From Candidatus Nitronauta litoralis (lineage in GTDB: Bacteria; Nitrospinota; Nitrospinia; Nitrospinales; Nitrospinaceae), in assembly GCA_015698285.1 (NCBI GenBank), contig CP048685.1:2666001-2730000 (forward strand): a DNA stretch of 64,000 bases, in the 5' to 3' direction. Below the pieces are notes generated by a model. It ran no database searches. It worked only from the letters and a program-made list of their open reading frames with translations, and was not told the origin of the DNA. Position 1 is the first letter of the stretch. Each line of letters opens with the position of its first letter. This document shows, piece by piece, positions 25,182 through 34,905 of the stretch. The position numbers and the translations under genes were made by a program.

Positions 25182-26078
25182 TCAACTGTAAACCTGTTTT
25201 CCTTTTGCTAATTTGGCAATCGATTTATAAACCCGATAACCGGGGGAGAAGAAAAATTTCAAGTCAAAGTACGTTGTGAATTCCCAAACAGCAATGCGGA
25301 TAATGTGAAACTTGTCGGGCTTTTGATTTTTTCCGTTTAACTGGTCACCTACAAAAGCACCAGCGTAACCGTTTTCCGACAACAGCCTGGAAACCTGCGG
25401 GTTCTCGTAGTCACAATAAGGATAACAAAAACCTGTCACTTTGTTGTTCAATCTTTTTTCAATGATTTCGCGGGACCGGGTCAGCTCATTTTCAAGGTCT
25501 TGTTCATTGAGTGTGGAAATAAAGGGGTGTGTGTTTGTGTGAGATTGAAAATCGACACCACCCGCGCTCATCTCTTCAATTTCCTCCCAATTTAGAAGAG
25601 GGTATGTTGAGGTTTTATGCAACTTGTTTTTTTCCGCCTCAATGTCTACTTCCGACTCTGAAAGTGTGGGGAGCAGGCGATCCAGAATAATTTTTTCGTC
25701 ACGGATAATCCAGCTTGCAGTTTTTCCGACGTAATCCGTTACCAGAAACACTACCGCAGGATATGAAAATTCCTTCAGGAGGGGAAAGGCGTGTGTGTAG
25801 AGGTTTTGGTAGCCATCATCAAAGGTGATGAGAAATTTATTTTTTAGAGACTTGTTTTGTTTCTTGTACTGGAAGTAGTCTTCCAGCGAAAGGGGCTCAT
25901 AACCGTTATCACGGAAAAACTCGAACTGTTTTCTTAATGTGTCAGGAGAGACGGAGAGGACGGATTTTGAAGTGTCTATGGAATGGTAGGTGAATACCGG
26001 GATGTGATTCGACCCGGTAAACTTGCCAATCAAATAGCAGCCGACTTTTACCAGTTTTTTTATCAGATTCCGAAGCAT
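25182..26078 (-). CDS. NodB-type polysaccharide deacetylase
   Basis: A 298-residue carbohydrate esterase 4-like enzyme that removes N- or O-acetyl groups from polysaccharides with a divalent metal. Motifs: TYHSI (30-34), TFDDG with D87 and D88, and SHTNTHP with H180 and H184 as metal ligands. A downstream FCYPYCDYE replaces the more usual R-x-PYG motif, so the third motif is modified. No classical signal peptide is seen, although the N-terminus is basic and hydrophobic. It sits between the GT2 gene (15 bases) and a methyltransferase (12 bases), so it probably acts on the same glycan, for example during assembly. Confidence 0.88.
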   Translation of the reverse strand: MLRNLIKKLVKVGCYLIGKFTGSNHIPVFTYHSIDTSKSVLSVSPDTLRKQFEFFRDNGYEPLSLEDYFQYKKQNKSLKNKFLITFDDGYQNLYTHAFPLLKEFSYPAVVFLVTDYVGKTASWIIRDEKIILDRLLPTLSESEVDIEAEKNKLHKTSTYPLLNWEEIEEMSAGGVDFQSHTNTHPFISTLNEQDLENELTRSREIIEKRLNNKVTGFCYPYCDYENPQVSRLLSENGYAGAFVGDQLNGKNQKPDKFHIIRIAVWEFTTYFDLKFFFSPGYRVYKSIAKLAKGKQVYS

Positions 26079-26093
26079 GAACGTGGGGCTTTC

Positions 26094-26897
26094 CTAGAGG
26101 CACGATGGGACGGAGGTGAATTTATGTTTCCAGAAAAAATACAGGATACTTTTAACATGGTGAAATTTTAGTTTACTGAAAAGCTTTTTTGCACTGTCGC
26201 GCTGGTAATCGTGTACGGCCTGAAGATCAGGCATGAAGTAGTTTTTGTATCCGGCCAATTTCAGTCTATAGCAAAGGTCTACATCTTCGTAATACATTGT
26301 AAACTGTTCGTCCATCAAATTCATTTCTTCATAACGCTCCCGCGTGAACATCAGGAAAGCCCCCAGTCCCCAGTCTATTTCAAAGGATTGGGTCCGGTCT
26401 TTTCCTGACAAAAGGTAGTTTTTGTAAAGGGAGGCATTAGGAAACAGTTTGCCCAGTTTAAAGCCTCTGAATAAAATTGCAGCCAGTGTCGGGAATTGCC
26501 GGATACTGTATTGAGGAGTGAGGTCTGAGTTTAAAAGCTCAGCGCACACAACACCAACTTTGGGTGTTTCCTGCATTTTTTTCAGAAGGTTTCCCAGATC
26601 GCCTTTGATGATTTCGATATCTGGGTTGAGGAACAGGATATTACGGCCCTGACTGTTTTTAAAGCCAAGATTACAGTTGGCAGCAAAACCCATCGGTATT
26701 TTGTTTGGGATGACCTTTACATCTGGAAAACGAGAAGCCATCATTTTACTAACTTGAGGACTGTTGACGTTGTCCACCAGAATCATTTCTATCTGGATAT
26801 TTCCCTGATGTTCAAGAATGGAACAGAAACATTTTTCCAGATACTTTTCGTGATTGTGGTTGACCACAATAATGGAAAGGTCAACAGACATGATCAT
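26094..26897 (-). CDS. Family 2 glycosyltransferase (rhamnosyltransferase-like)
   Basis: A 267-residue GT-A enzyme. The start IIVVNHNHEKYLEKC and MILVDNVNSP are the nucleotide-binding strand and DxN region. LFLNPDIEI carries the metal-binding loop (NPD form, as in WbbL-type rhamnosyltransferases). MYYEDVDLCYRLKLAGYKN is the acceptor-side ED-x-D motif. It adds a sugar to the lipid-linked repeat unit on the cytoplasmic face. The start codon overlaps the preceding methyltransferase by four bases (ATGA), which indicates translational coupling. Confidence 0.9.
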   Translation of the reverse strand: MIMSVDLSIIVVNHNHEKYLEKCFCSILEHQGNIQIEMILVDNVNSPQVSKMMASRFPDVKVIPNKIPMGFAANCNLGFKNSQGRNILFLNPDIEIIKGDLGNLLKKMQETPKVGVVCAELLNSDLTPQYSIRQFPTLAAILFRGFKLGKLFPNASLYKNYLLSGKDRTQSFEIDWGLGAFLMFTRERYEEMNLMDEQFTMYYEDVDLCYRLKLAGYKNYFMPDLQAVHDYQRDSAKKLFSKLKFHHVKSILYFFWKHKFTSVPSCL

Positions 26898-27715
26898 TTT
26901 TCCAGTTCTACAATCATGTAGTAGGTAAAACGCCGGAGTCCTGGGAATATATTGTATGTAGCAGAATCAAGACGGTAAACCAGGCGCATCAGGGTGGGTC
27001 CTTTAAAACAACTGATATATCCCGACAGCAGTCTGAAAAAAACCAGAGAGGGATAATGCAGCCTGCATTTTCCATCAAACATTTTGTTCAATTCATTAGT
27101 TTGTTCCAGGCCTAACGGGGCTTCATCGTCCGTGCCGTACTTTGGAACTCCATAACGGCCGGTAAGGCAATCGCGGGCCATCATGAGCAGTTTGTTTTGT
27201 GCAGATGTTTCAATAAAGATGGCTTTCCCGCCTGGTTTAAGTACTTTCTTTATTTCAGGTCCGGTTTTGTCAATTTCTATGTGGTGTAATACAAAATTGC
27301 CAACGACAAAATCAAAACTTTCGTCTTCAAATTCGAGCTCTTCAAAGTCCATGACCAAGGTATTAACGTTATCCGATACACCGTTTACCAGCGCGCGGTT
27401 TCGGGTCAACTCGACACTTTTTTCTGAGATGTCAATGGCAGTCACCAGGGCTCCGTGTTTAGCCAGGACCGTTGCCATGAATCCATTGCCGCAGCCACAA
27501 TCCAGGACTTTTTTGCCTTTAAGGTCTCCAAAGATATCCACGACCATTTTTACCGCTTTATCGAGGCCGTAAAATGGCAGTTGGGGTTTGAGTTTGTCGT
27601 TAAACTTGCCGTCTTCAACCTGCAAGTCAGCGCGTTCTACATCTGAAAGCATTTCAGAGATGTTTTTATCCCAGAATTCGCTTTCCGCTTTTAATCTTTC
27701 TGTATGTTCTGTCAT
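26894..27715 (-). CDS. Class I SAM methyltransferase of the polysaccharide arm
   Basis: The frame begins further upstream, but the ATG at 27715 is chosen because a longer start would overlap the flippase gene; the product is then 273 residues. SAM motifs: VLDCGCGNGF, VTAIDISEKS and FDFVVGNFVLHHIE, followed by a typical KPGGKAIFIE strand. An N-terminal SEFWDKN element is common in sugar-locus methyltransferases. The C-terminal quarter has a hydrophobic stretch. It sits five bases after the flippase stop and overlaps the GT2 by four bases, so it is one operon. The acceptor is unknown, probably a sugar or lipid intermediate. Confidence 0.85.
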   Translation of the reverse strand: MTEHTERLKAESEFWDKNISEMLSDVERADLQVEDGKFNDKLKPQLPFYGLDKAVKMVVDIFGDLKGKKVLDCGCGNGFMATVLAKHGALVTAIDISEKSVELTRNRALVNGVSDNVNTLVMDFEELEFEDESFDFVVGNFVLHHIEIDKTGPEIKKVLKPGGKAIFIETSAQNKLLMMARDCLTGRYGVPKYGTDDEAPLGLEQTNELNKMFDGKCRLHYPSLVFFRLLSGYISCFKGPTLMRLVYRLDSATYNIFPGLRRFTYYMIVELEK

Positions 27716-27720
27716 AGAAC

Positions 27721-29000
27721 CTATTCCGTTGCAGTAGTTGTTTGTTTGGGAGCTGCTATCAGGACATAGCATGCCCACATCAGGACGACACCGTTAAAAA
27801 CTTTCATTATAGATGTTACAAAAGCAGCGCCAATCGCAGAATGTTCGGGAACAGCTATAACGTTGCCAATGCAAGTGAGTATCATAGTAAAGATTCCCAC
27901 ATAGGTAAAGATTTGAGGCTTATTGAGGGACAATAATATGAGAGAGATCGGATGTGCCGGCAAGCTGATCAGGGTTCCAATAAACATGATCTGAAAAACA
28001 AGAATGGTTTCCTGATACTTGTCAGAATAAATAGTAAGAACCAGAGTGTCCGCAAAAAAGTAAATAGGGGAAAGAAGGACAACCATCACAACCGACACTT
28101 TTAGGGTCTGTTTGACAAATGCGATGAATTCTTCCCGGCTTTTATATTTACTTACTTTTGGCAAAAATACGGTCAACATTGAGAACACAAGTAAATCCAG
28201 CCCAAAGGCCAGGTTCCAGGCGCTTGAAAAGATTCCGACATCTGGAGCGCTTTTATAAAAACCAACAAAATAAAAGCCGGCCTGCATTTGCAGGATGCCT
28301 ATGATATTGGTGCCGATGTTCCATTTGCTGAAGTGCAGTAATTCTTTTGCCGTGCTGTTGTCAGTGTTCTTTGCTTTTAAGAAACCTTTAGGAACAAGGA
28401 TGAAGCTTATTAAAAAGGTTAAAAAAAAACCACGACATGCGCCTGGAGCATAGGTTCAAGTTCCTTGATATTGAAAAAAAACAGAACCGCAACTGCTGCC
28501 AGTTTTACCAGCCCATTTGAAACATTGATAATGCCATGCAAAAGGAATTTTTCTTTAGTTTGGATTACGGCCAGGGAAAACCACCAAAGCGACATCCAGA
28601 TCGTTCCCATGCAGGCGTAGAAAATAGGGTTTTTATATTCCGGGTGCTGGAAAATCGTGTTGGCGATGAAATCGGCCAGGAGCATGCCAAGTATCAGGAA
28701 AAGAGTGGCCACCACGATCCGCATTTTGAAGACGGATTTAAAATATCTGTAAGCTTTATCCTTGGCTTTTTCAATATGCTCTGAAGCAAAACGTACCAGT
28801 GCCCAGTCCAGACTTTTACCCGTGATTTCGACACCAACAGCAATTGTGGCCATGAAGATGGAAAAGAGACCGAAGTCAGCAACAGTGAGCAAACGCGCCA
28901 CCATAATAATGGAGAGAAAGCCAAGCCCGGTGCGGGCCAGTTGCCCTCCAAGCACACACGCTACCTGCAGGAAGAGATCGCTTTTAAAAAAATCTTTCAT
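27721..29000 (-). pseudogene. Wzx-like polysaccharide flippase, split by a one-base frameshift
   Basis: Two consecutive frames encode the halves of a MATE/Wzx-type oligosaccharide flippase. The first (29000-28419, 193 residues) has MVARLLTVADFGLFSIFMAT and several membrane helices. The second (open to 27721, first Met at 28287) has further helices and the typical FLPKVSKYKSREEF region. The first ends at TAA created by a run of nine T on the minus strand (A at 28421-28429). With one more base in that run the frame reads on through about 40 hydrophobic and loop residues into the second half, giving about 426 residues, a normal flippase length. It may be a sequencing error, a phase-variable tract or a true mutation. 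Confidence 0.85.
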
Positions 29001-29176
29001 CGTGTTCCAATACTAACAGTTGACATTTTAATATCCCTGTCTAAAAAAACAGAATTTCGAAAAAAGGCACAGCCCGTTTTTTGGGAATTTAAATATACAC
29101 GAAAAAACCGTGTTCCCTCGCTTTGTAGAAATAAATTTGAGTGTCGGGATGGTCCCTTTAAATGAAGGGAAGGGAT

Positions 29177-30589
29177 CTAGTGGGCATTGATTCCGGTGAA
29201 GCCTTTGAAGATACTCAGAAAAATTATCTTGAGATCAAATGCCAGGGACCAGTTGTTTATGTAATCCAGATCAAACTCAACCCGTTTTTCCATTTTATCA
29301 AGGCTGTCTGTGAGCCCTCGATAGCCATTGACTTGTGCCCATCCAGTGATGCCGGGTAATACTTTTTGACGATGCATGTAGCGATCCACGATTTTTCGAT
29401 GCTCTTCATCGAGAGGAATTGGATGAGGACGCGGGCCAACAATCGACATCCTGCCTTGCAGTACATTAATGAACTGGGGCAATTCGTCCAGGGAATACCG
29501 CCTTAAAATATTTCCGATAGCGGTCACCCGATCATCATTTTTGTTGACCTGGGAAAAACTCGCATCATCTTCATTCGTCTTGAAGGTCCGGAATTTCCAT
29601 ATTACAAATTTTTCACCTGCCAACCCGTAACGTGTCTGGCGAAATAAGATGGGTCCCTTGGACGTTAGCTTCACCAATAGTGCTATGACCAGAAGGGGGG
29701 TGCTGATTATCAACAGGATAATGCTGGAGATGACAATGTCTTCAATTCGCTTGACGAGGATGTTGAGCCCTTTATGCGGTGTATCGATCAAGCCAACAAC
29801 CGGCAAGTCGCCCAGGCTGTCCCATGTTGAGTGGAGTAGGTCAAAGGTTGACAGGTCGGGCACCAGGTAAATGGAAGAGGTTGTGTTTTTCAACCGGTCA
29901 CACATTTCCTTGATTCTGAGCTCAGCTCTCATTGGTAGTGCAATGTAGATGATGTCGACCTTTCCCTGTTCCGCCATCTCAATGAGGTCGTCAAAATTTC
30001 CTTTAATGGGGACAGGGCCATCGACCAGAGGACGACCGTGTTCCCGAAAGCGGCCATCATAAACACCGAGCAAACGGATCCCCATCCACGAAGTTTGTGC
30101 AAGATTGCTCGCTATTTTTTGTCCAACCCCGGTTCCCCCAAGAATCACTGCTGTTTTCGAATTAAGGCCAAAAGCCCTCAGGCATCTCAGAGCTACCCGG
30201 ATACCGATACGGGTACAGGCAAATGCGACTGTGGTGATGGCGAACCAGTAAAATATCGCCGTGTTCATAAAAAGAAGGTCAGGATTGAAAAAGTACACAG
30301 ACAAGGTGATCAGCACACAGGCAAAAACCCAGCTCAGGCAAATACCCTGGATTTCGGAAAATAGAGAAGAAGTTCTCCAGGACCGATACAGGTGATTGAA
30401 GCTTGCCGCCAATGTGAAAAACCCTGCTCCTACCATGGATAAGATCATGTGTTCCTGGGTCCATACGCCACCATAGTGAAGGCAGGAATACCAGAGGCAT
30501 AATATGATTAGAAGCCCATCCGTAACCCTGCTGAACTCAACAAAGGCTCCGCTATGGTTTCTTACCATTTCTGGATTGAACTTGAACAT
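29177..30589 (-). CDS. Undecaprenyl-phosphate sugar phosphotransferase (WcaJ/ExoY type)
   Basis: Polyprenyl glycosylphosphotransferase that starts repeat-unit assembly by moving a sugar-1-phosphate to undecaprenyl phosphate. It has four N-terminal membrane helices, a central Rossmann-like CoA-binding-type domain (VILGGTGVGQKIA), a fifth helix (about residues 295-318) and the catalytic C-terminal domain: GPILFRQTRYGLAGE, IWKFRTF, DELPQFINVLQGRMSIVGPRPHP and LPGITGWAQVNGYRG. The length is about 470 residues from ATG 30589; an ATG at 30640 is possible, and neither has a good ribosome-binding site. It is the first gene of the minus arm, starting at the AT-rich gap, and 176 bases separate it from the flippase. 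Confidence 0.93.
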   Translation of the reverse strand: MFKFNPEMVRNHSGAFVEFSRVTDGLLIILCLWYSCLHYGGVWTQEHMILSMVGAGFFTLAASFNHLYRSWRTSSLFSEIQGICLSWVFACVLITLSVYFFNPDLLFMNTAIFYWFAITTVAFACTRIGIRVALRCLRAFGLNSKTAVILGGTGVGQKIASNLAQTSWMGIRLLGVYDGRFREHGRPLVDGPVPIKGNFDDLIEMAEQGKVDIIYIALPMRAELRIKEMCDRLKNTTSSIYLVPDLSTFDLLHSTWDSLGDLPVVGLIDTPHKGLNILVKRIEDIVISSIILLIISTPLLVIALLVKLTSKGPILFRQTRYGLAGEKFVIWKFRTFKTNEDDASFSQVNKNDDRVTAIGNILRRYSLDELPQFINVLQGRMSIVGPRPHPIPLDEEHRKIVDRYMHRQKVLPGITGWAQVNGYRGLTDSLDKMEKRVEFDLDYINNWSLAFDLKIIFLSIFKGFTGINAH

Positions 30590-31711
30590 GGCGATATTCG
30601 TAGTTGTTTCTGGTGAATTAAAAATTACCAGATTACACACTCATTCTGGATTAATTTCATTAGTTTTTAATGTGTCAAGGATCCGGTTAAAAAAAGAGGT
30701 CCCGACTGGTCTTATGAAAAAGGCCAAAAATTTAAGGATACTTTTTGTTCCGGGTCACATAGAAAATAACACTACAAAGCTTAGAGAAGTATTTAATGTG
30801 AAATAGATTTACATTTGGGATTTACCCAAAATTTTATAGATTTCCCTTCTCCGGTAGAAAAATATACGGTGTATATGACTCCTATTGCAACTTATTTTTC
30901 AATGGTTAATCCTATATTTTGTCAATTTTATTGAAAATGGCTTTATAAGCTATGACAACTATTTTTAACCTTAGTGTAGTTTTTAAGACAAACAAATCGA
31001 CTGTTTTTTATTAGTCGTTTGTACTACACGTAATGGCTTGTTTTTGCTGGTAATTATCCAACGTTATATTTACATAAGTCTTTTTAGAAGTGGAAATATC
31101 AAAAATAATATCCTGCAAGTCTAAAAAAACCGTTCAGAGTTAAAAGGTGTAAAAAGGGATGATTGACAAGTGGTATTTCCAGTTTTTTTCAGCCGAGAAC
31201 TTTGGAATAGGGTCCATGGACAATGCTCAAAAATACATAAGTTATTGAAAAAAAAGGCTAACTGTTTTATTTTGCAATTCAATCTACTGAATATTTTATT
31301 CGGTTTATTATACATTAACCATAAATCTAATTTATGCAATTTGCTCGCTTATTTTTATTTTTATCACGCTGAACAAATTAAAATCTTGCCTTCACCCAAT
31401 ATAGTATTTAACGGAAATTTTAAAAATTTGTACCAAAAATCAAATCGGAAAAATCATAATAATGGTGTTCATGTAAAGAGCCTATTCCCTCCTGATTTTT
31501 TAACTTGGTGGTAAGGTCTTTTTATGTTATTGATATTACATGCATTAGTAGAATCCGGACAGGATTTTCAGTGTTTTTTATCCGGTGATAATGAAAACAA
31601 TTAGGGTTCCTGGACTGGACGATTGAGTGACTCATCTGGATTACTTTTCTGCGAAGGCTTTTTAGGGGAAAAGGGTTTATCCATTTGATTTATTTGCCGT
31701 AAAAGAAAGAT
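30590..31711. other. AT-rich intergenic region between opposed polysaccharide arms
   Basis: About 1.1 kb, clearly richer in A and T than both flanks. Frames up to 114 codons exist on the plus strand (31170-31514) and shorter ones on minus, but their products are rich in Phe, Asn and Lys with no domain or ribosome-binding site, so I do not call them genes. The divergent promoters of both arms must lie here. The size and composition fit a silenced or curved regulatory region, or an eroded gene. Confidence 0.55.
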
Positions 31712-32659
31712 ATGAAAAAAAACATTTTATCAAGCAAGATTGAAACTGGTCTAAGAAAAAGCATTCCCTTGCTCCTGCCTTTTAAGGAAGAGGTTTGCGG
31801 GAGTGAGGCTTGTTTTGCAAAGACCCTTGATTTTAATTGTATTAGGTGGATGTCTTGTTTTGTTGCGACGTTTATTTTAATGGTGACTTCAGGTTGTACC
31901 ACCACTGAACCGGTAACCGGGCCTCCAAAATTTGAGCCGCAAAGCCAAATGCTCAGTCAGGTTCATGCTGGAGTCAAGATACCTGTGAATCGGATTTCCA
32001 TTGCCCCGGGACAAACCCCGTCACCATTGCCAGCACTGCCTGCATACGTTCTCATGCCTGAGGATGAGATCGAAGTGAAGTTTCACTTCCAGCCTGAGTT
32101 TAATGACCGGATGAAGATCCGCCCGGATGGCAAAATCTCCCTGCAACTAATTGATGAAGTTATGGCTTCCGGGTTAACACCGGTAGAACTGGACAAAGTC
32201 CTGTCTGAAAAATATTCCAAGGTGTTGGTTCAGCCGGAACTTACCGTAATTGTCCGTAATTTTTCTGGACGTAACGTCTTTGTCGGAGGCGAGGTAGGAT
32301 CTCCAGGGATGATTCCGATTAAAGGTCCACTGACGGCACTGCAGGCAATTTTGCAGGCTGGCGGTTTGAAAAACACCTCAGAAATGAAAAACATCATTTT
32401 GCTCCGGAATCAGGGGTCGAAACAACCCCTGTTTGCAAAAATCAATCTGGATGAAGGGGTGAATCATACATTGGGCAAAAACGACATTTATTTGAAACCC
32501 TTTGACGTTGTGTTTGTGCCCAAGTCAGATATTGCTACGGTGAATCAATTCGTCGAGCAATATATTAACAAACTGATCCCAAACGTTGCCAAGGCAGGCT
32601 TTTCCTGGATATACACGCTGAATCCAACATTCTCGGGTGCATCCACCTTGACCCAGTAA
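31712..32659 (+). CDS. Polysaccharide export outer-membrane protein (Wza/GumB-like)
   Basis: A 315-residue protein with a Poly_export domain from about residue 115 (YVLMPEDEIEVKFHFQPEFND, IRPDGKISLQLIDEV) and an SLBB-type segment (NVFVGGEVGSPGMIPIKGPLTALQAILQAGG). It forms part of the outer-membrane channel through which the polymer leaves. Around residue 57-60 MVTSGC resembles a lipoprotein box, though with T in the -3 position. An internal ATG at 31850 would give a shorter signal sequence. The upstream site is only a weak AAAGA. It heads the plus-strand arm and is followed after 50 bases by the co-polymerase. Confidence 0.9.
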   Translation: MKKNILSSKIETGLRKSIPLLLPFKEEVCGSEACFAKTLDFNCIRWMSCFVATFILMVTSGCTTTEPVTGPPKFEPQSQMLSQVHAGVKIPVNRISIAPGQTPSPLPALPAYVLMPEDEIEVKFHFQPEFNDRMKIRPDGKISLQLIDEVMASGLTPVELDKVLSEKYSKVLVQPELTVIVRNFSGRNVFVGGEVGSPGMIPIKGPLTALQAILQAGGLKNTSEMKNIILLRNQGSKQPLFAKINLDEGVNHTLGKNDIYLKPFDVVFVPKSDIATVNQFVEQYINKLIPNVAKAGFSWIYTLNPTFSGASTLTQ

Positions 32660-32709
32660 TAATTGCCGGATGACTTAATCAGTCATTCAATAGCGACAAA
32701 CGAGACGAG

Positions 32710-34269
32710 ATGGCAGAACAGGAAATACGACCGTTATCGATAAGAGATTTTCTCGCTACCCTGTTCAAGAGAAAGAGGCTGATCATGGTCCTTTTTCTTT
32801 TGGGAGTTATCGGGGTAACGGCGGGGGTATATCTTTGGCCGAAAACTTATGAAGCTACAGCCAAAATTTTAGTCAAACTGGGTCGCGAAAATATATCCAT
32901 CTCCTCGCTTTCCGAATCGGCGCAGTCGAAAGTCATGACTTCCCTCCAGGTGAGAATTGAGGACATCAACTCTGAAATCGAAATTCTTCGCAAACGGGAG
33001 CTCGTCGAACAACTCATCGAAAACCTGGGAATGGATTTTCTGGTGCCAAAGGGACCGCGCAAGTGGTACCAGAAACTCAAGGACGATATCATCGACGGGA
33101 TTAAGGAAGCCCTCTATTACCTCAAGCTTGTGAAGAGACTGACTCCCTACGAGCAACTGGTTTTGGGAATCACTAAAAACCTTAACGTGGAGCAGATCCC
33201 CCGATCAGATATTATTCTTGTGACATTTCACTGGGGTGATCCGGAAATTGCACGCCAGGCTGTTCAGACCCTGATAGAGCTTTTCCTTGAGAATCATATT
33301 GATATCCACAAAACATCGGAGGATTTCACCTTCCTCCAGCAACAGGTAAACCTGACACGTGATCGTCTTGAAGAGCTGGAAACCCGTCTTGAAGATTTAA
33401 AGCTGAATGAAGGGATCATCTCCTATATAGACCAGCAACGTCTGCTTTTGCAAAATAAAGCAGACCTGGAAGAAGCAAAGAAGCTGGTGGAAACTGAGTT
33501 GGCCGGAGCGCGTTCCGAAATTGAAGAATATGGAAAAGAACTTTCTGAAGAATCAGAAGTGATCAAAATTGACTCGCAGTTCAAGCGCAATCCAATTCTG
33601 GATCCGTTGAAAACAAAATTGTTGAACCTTGAACTGGAAAAAGCCAAGCTTGAAAATAAGTTTCTTCCTGACAGTCGTCCCATCAAGGAAATAAAAAATG
33701 AAATAGAAAAAGTGAAGGCTAAACTGGAAATTGAACAGGAACGGGTCGCGGGTATTGTGACCATGGGTGTCAACCAGATTTATGAAAGCACACGGAAAGG
33801 TCTGATCCAGACGCGTGTACGTCTTGGATCTTTGAGAGAAAAGAAGGATATTCTTGAGCGGCAGTTAAAGTGGTACGACGATAATCTCAAACGTCTGAGT
33901 TTCTCCGAAATGGAATTGAAACGTCTCGATCGTTTGATTGGGATTGAGAGTGGGAATTACAAGCTCTATCGTAAACGGTTGGAAGAGGCTCGTGTTTCCA
34001 ACTTGCTTGATGCGCGGAGAGTGGTAAACGTCAAGGTGATTGAACAGCCGGTGGCGACCTATTTCCCCATCAAACCCAAAAAACTGAAAATTATTGGGAT
34101 TGGTATCCTGATCAGTCTTGTGGTCGGTATCGCCATGGCAATTCTGTTTGATTATCTGGATCACACCTTGCACACGACTGAGGAAGTGGACCGCTATATC
34201 GGTCTCCGCGTGCTTGCTTCAGTCCCTGAGGGAACACGGGAATTGCCATTGCCTGGAGAAAAAACATGA
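32710..34269 (+). CDS. Polysaccharide co-polymerase (Wzc/GumC-like chain-length protein without kinase)
   Basis: A 519-residue inner-membrane protein that sets chain length and links synthesis to export. An N-terminal Wzz-type domain has a first membrane helix at about 27-47 and is followed by the VYLWPKTYEATAKILVKL strand. A long periplasmic coiled coil spans about 200-400 (many Glu/Lys heptads). A GNVR-like segment (SFSEMELKRLDRLIGIESGNY) leads to VIEQPVATYFPIKPKK and the second helix (about 456-478). It ends soon after, so the kinase is encoded separately by the next gene, whose ATG overlaps this stop by four bases. Confidence 0.92.
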   Translation: MAEQEIRPLSIRDFLATLFKRKRLIMVLFLLGVIGVTAGVYLWPKTYEATAKILVKLGRENISISSLSESAQSKVMTSLQVRIEDINSEIEILRKRELVEQLIENLGMDFLVPKGPRKWYQKLKDDIIDGIKEALYYLKLVKRLTPYEQLVLGITKNLNVEQIPRSDIILVTFHWGDPEIARQAVQTLIELFLENHIDIHKTSEDFTFLQQQVNLTRDRLEELETRLEDLKLNEGIISYIDQQRLLLQNKADLEEAKKLVETELAGARSEIEEYGKELSEESEVIKIDSQFKRNPILDPLKTKLLNLELEKAKLENKFLPDSRPIKEIKNEIEKVKAKLEIEQERVAGIVTMGVNQIYESTRKGLIQTRVRLGSLREKKDILERQLKWYDDNLKRLSFSEMELKRLDRLIGIESGNYKLYRKRLEEARVSNLLDARRVVNVKVIEQPVATYFPIKPKKLKIIGIGILISLVVGIAMAILFDYLDHTLHTTEEVDRYIGLRVLASVPEGTRELPLPGEKT

Positions 34270-34892
34270 GTGCCCTGGGCCCCTGTCAGGAAATCATCAA
34301 TTCCATTTGGACAGATGAAAACAAAGAAGACAGGAAGGCGATTCTATTCACCGGATCGGTAAAAGGGGAAGGTGTCTCTGGGATCACTTACAACCTCGCG
34401 CTTGTAATGGCCGAAGTAAGAGCCGCAAAGGTGTGCCTGATCGACGCCAATTTTAAGAACCCTTCTCTCCACAAGAGATTGAAAAAAGAGAACCAGGCTG
34501 GGTTCCGTGATGTTCTAACCGGTGGGTGCAGCCTGTCAGATGCTATCCAGGAAACAGAGGTATCAAATTTTGATATAATCACAAACGGTGAAGTTGATTC
34601 TGCAAAGACGGCCAATGTCGAACCCAATAGTGTTCGGGCCATCATTGACAAGTTGAAGACGCGTTACGACTTTGTGATACTGGACTCGTCAAGTATCAGC
34701 CAGGATACCACTCCACTTGTGCTGGCCGGGCAGGTAGACGGGGTTGTCCTGGTGATCCGGGCTGGCAAAACCCGGTACGAGGTAGTGCAGAAATCAAAAG
34801 AGCAGCTTGAGTTCGTCCGTGCCCAAATTTTTGGGGTTGTTCTCAACCGCCGGAAGTATTTTATTCCTAAATTCATTTATCGAAATCTCTAG
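34266..34892 (+). CDS. Degenerate CpsD/Wzc-type ATPase (putative pseudo-kinase)
   Basis: A 208-residue protein of the bacterial tyrosine kinase fold: AILFTGSVKGEGVSGITYNLA stands where the P-loop should be, VCLIDANFKNPSLHKRL aligns with Walker A', and YDFVILDSSS with Walker B. Three changes from the usual pattern are visible: the P-loop Lys of GEGK-S/T is Val, the second Asp of D-x-D is Asn, and the Walker B DTPP is DSSS. The C-terminus (RRKYFIPKFIYRNL) has two Tyr rather than a Tyr-rich tail. It may bind the co-polymerase without phosphorylating it. Translational coupling to the co-polymerase (ATGA overlap) supports a partner role. Confidence 0.83.
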   Translation: MSALGPCQEIINSIWTDENKEDRKAILFTGSVKGEGVSGITYNLALVMAEVRAAKVCLIDANFKNPSLHKRLKKENQAGFRDVLTGGCSLSDAIQETEVSNFDIITNGEVDSAKTANVEPNSVRAIIDKLKTRYDFVILDSSSISQDTTPLVLAGQVDGVVLVIRAGKTRYEVVQKSKEQLEFVRAQIFGVVLNRRKYFIPKFIYRNL

Positions 34893-34905
34893 GGAGATCC
34901 TCTCA

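Noticed and set aside
31032-31048. Possible sigma-54 promoter (TGGCTTGTTTTTGCT)
   Set aside because: The GG and GC are nine bases apart, not the required ten, and no enhancer-binding regulator gene is near.
31170-31514. 114-codon plus-strand frame in the AT-rich gap
   Set aside because: Its composition follows the AT bias, it has no ribosome-binding site or domain, and it overlaps other similar random frames.
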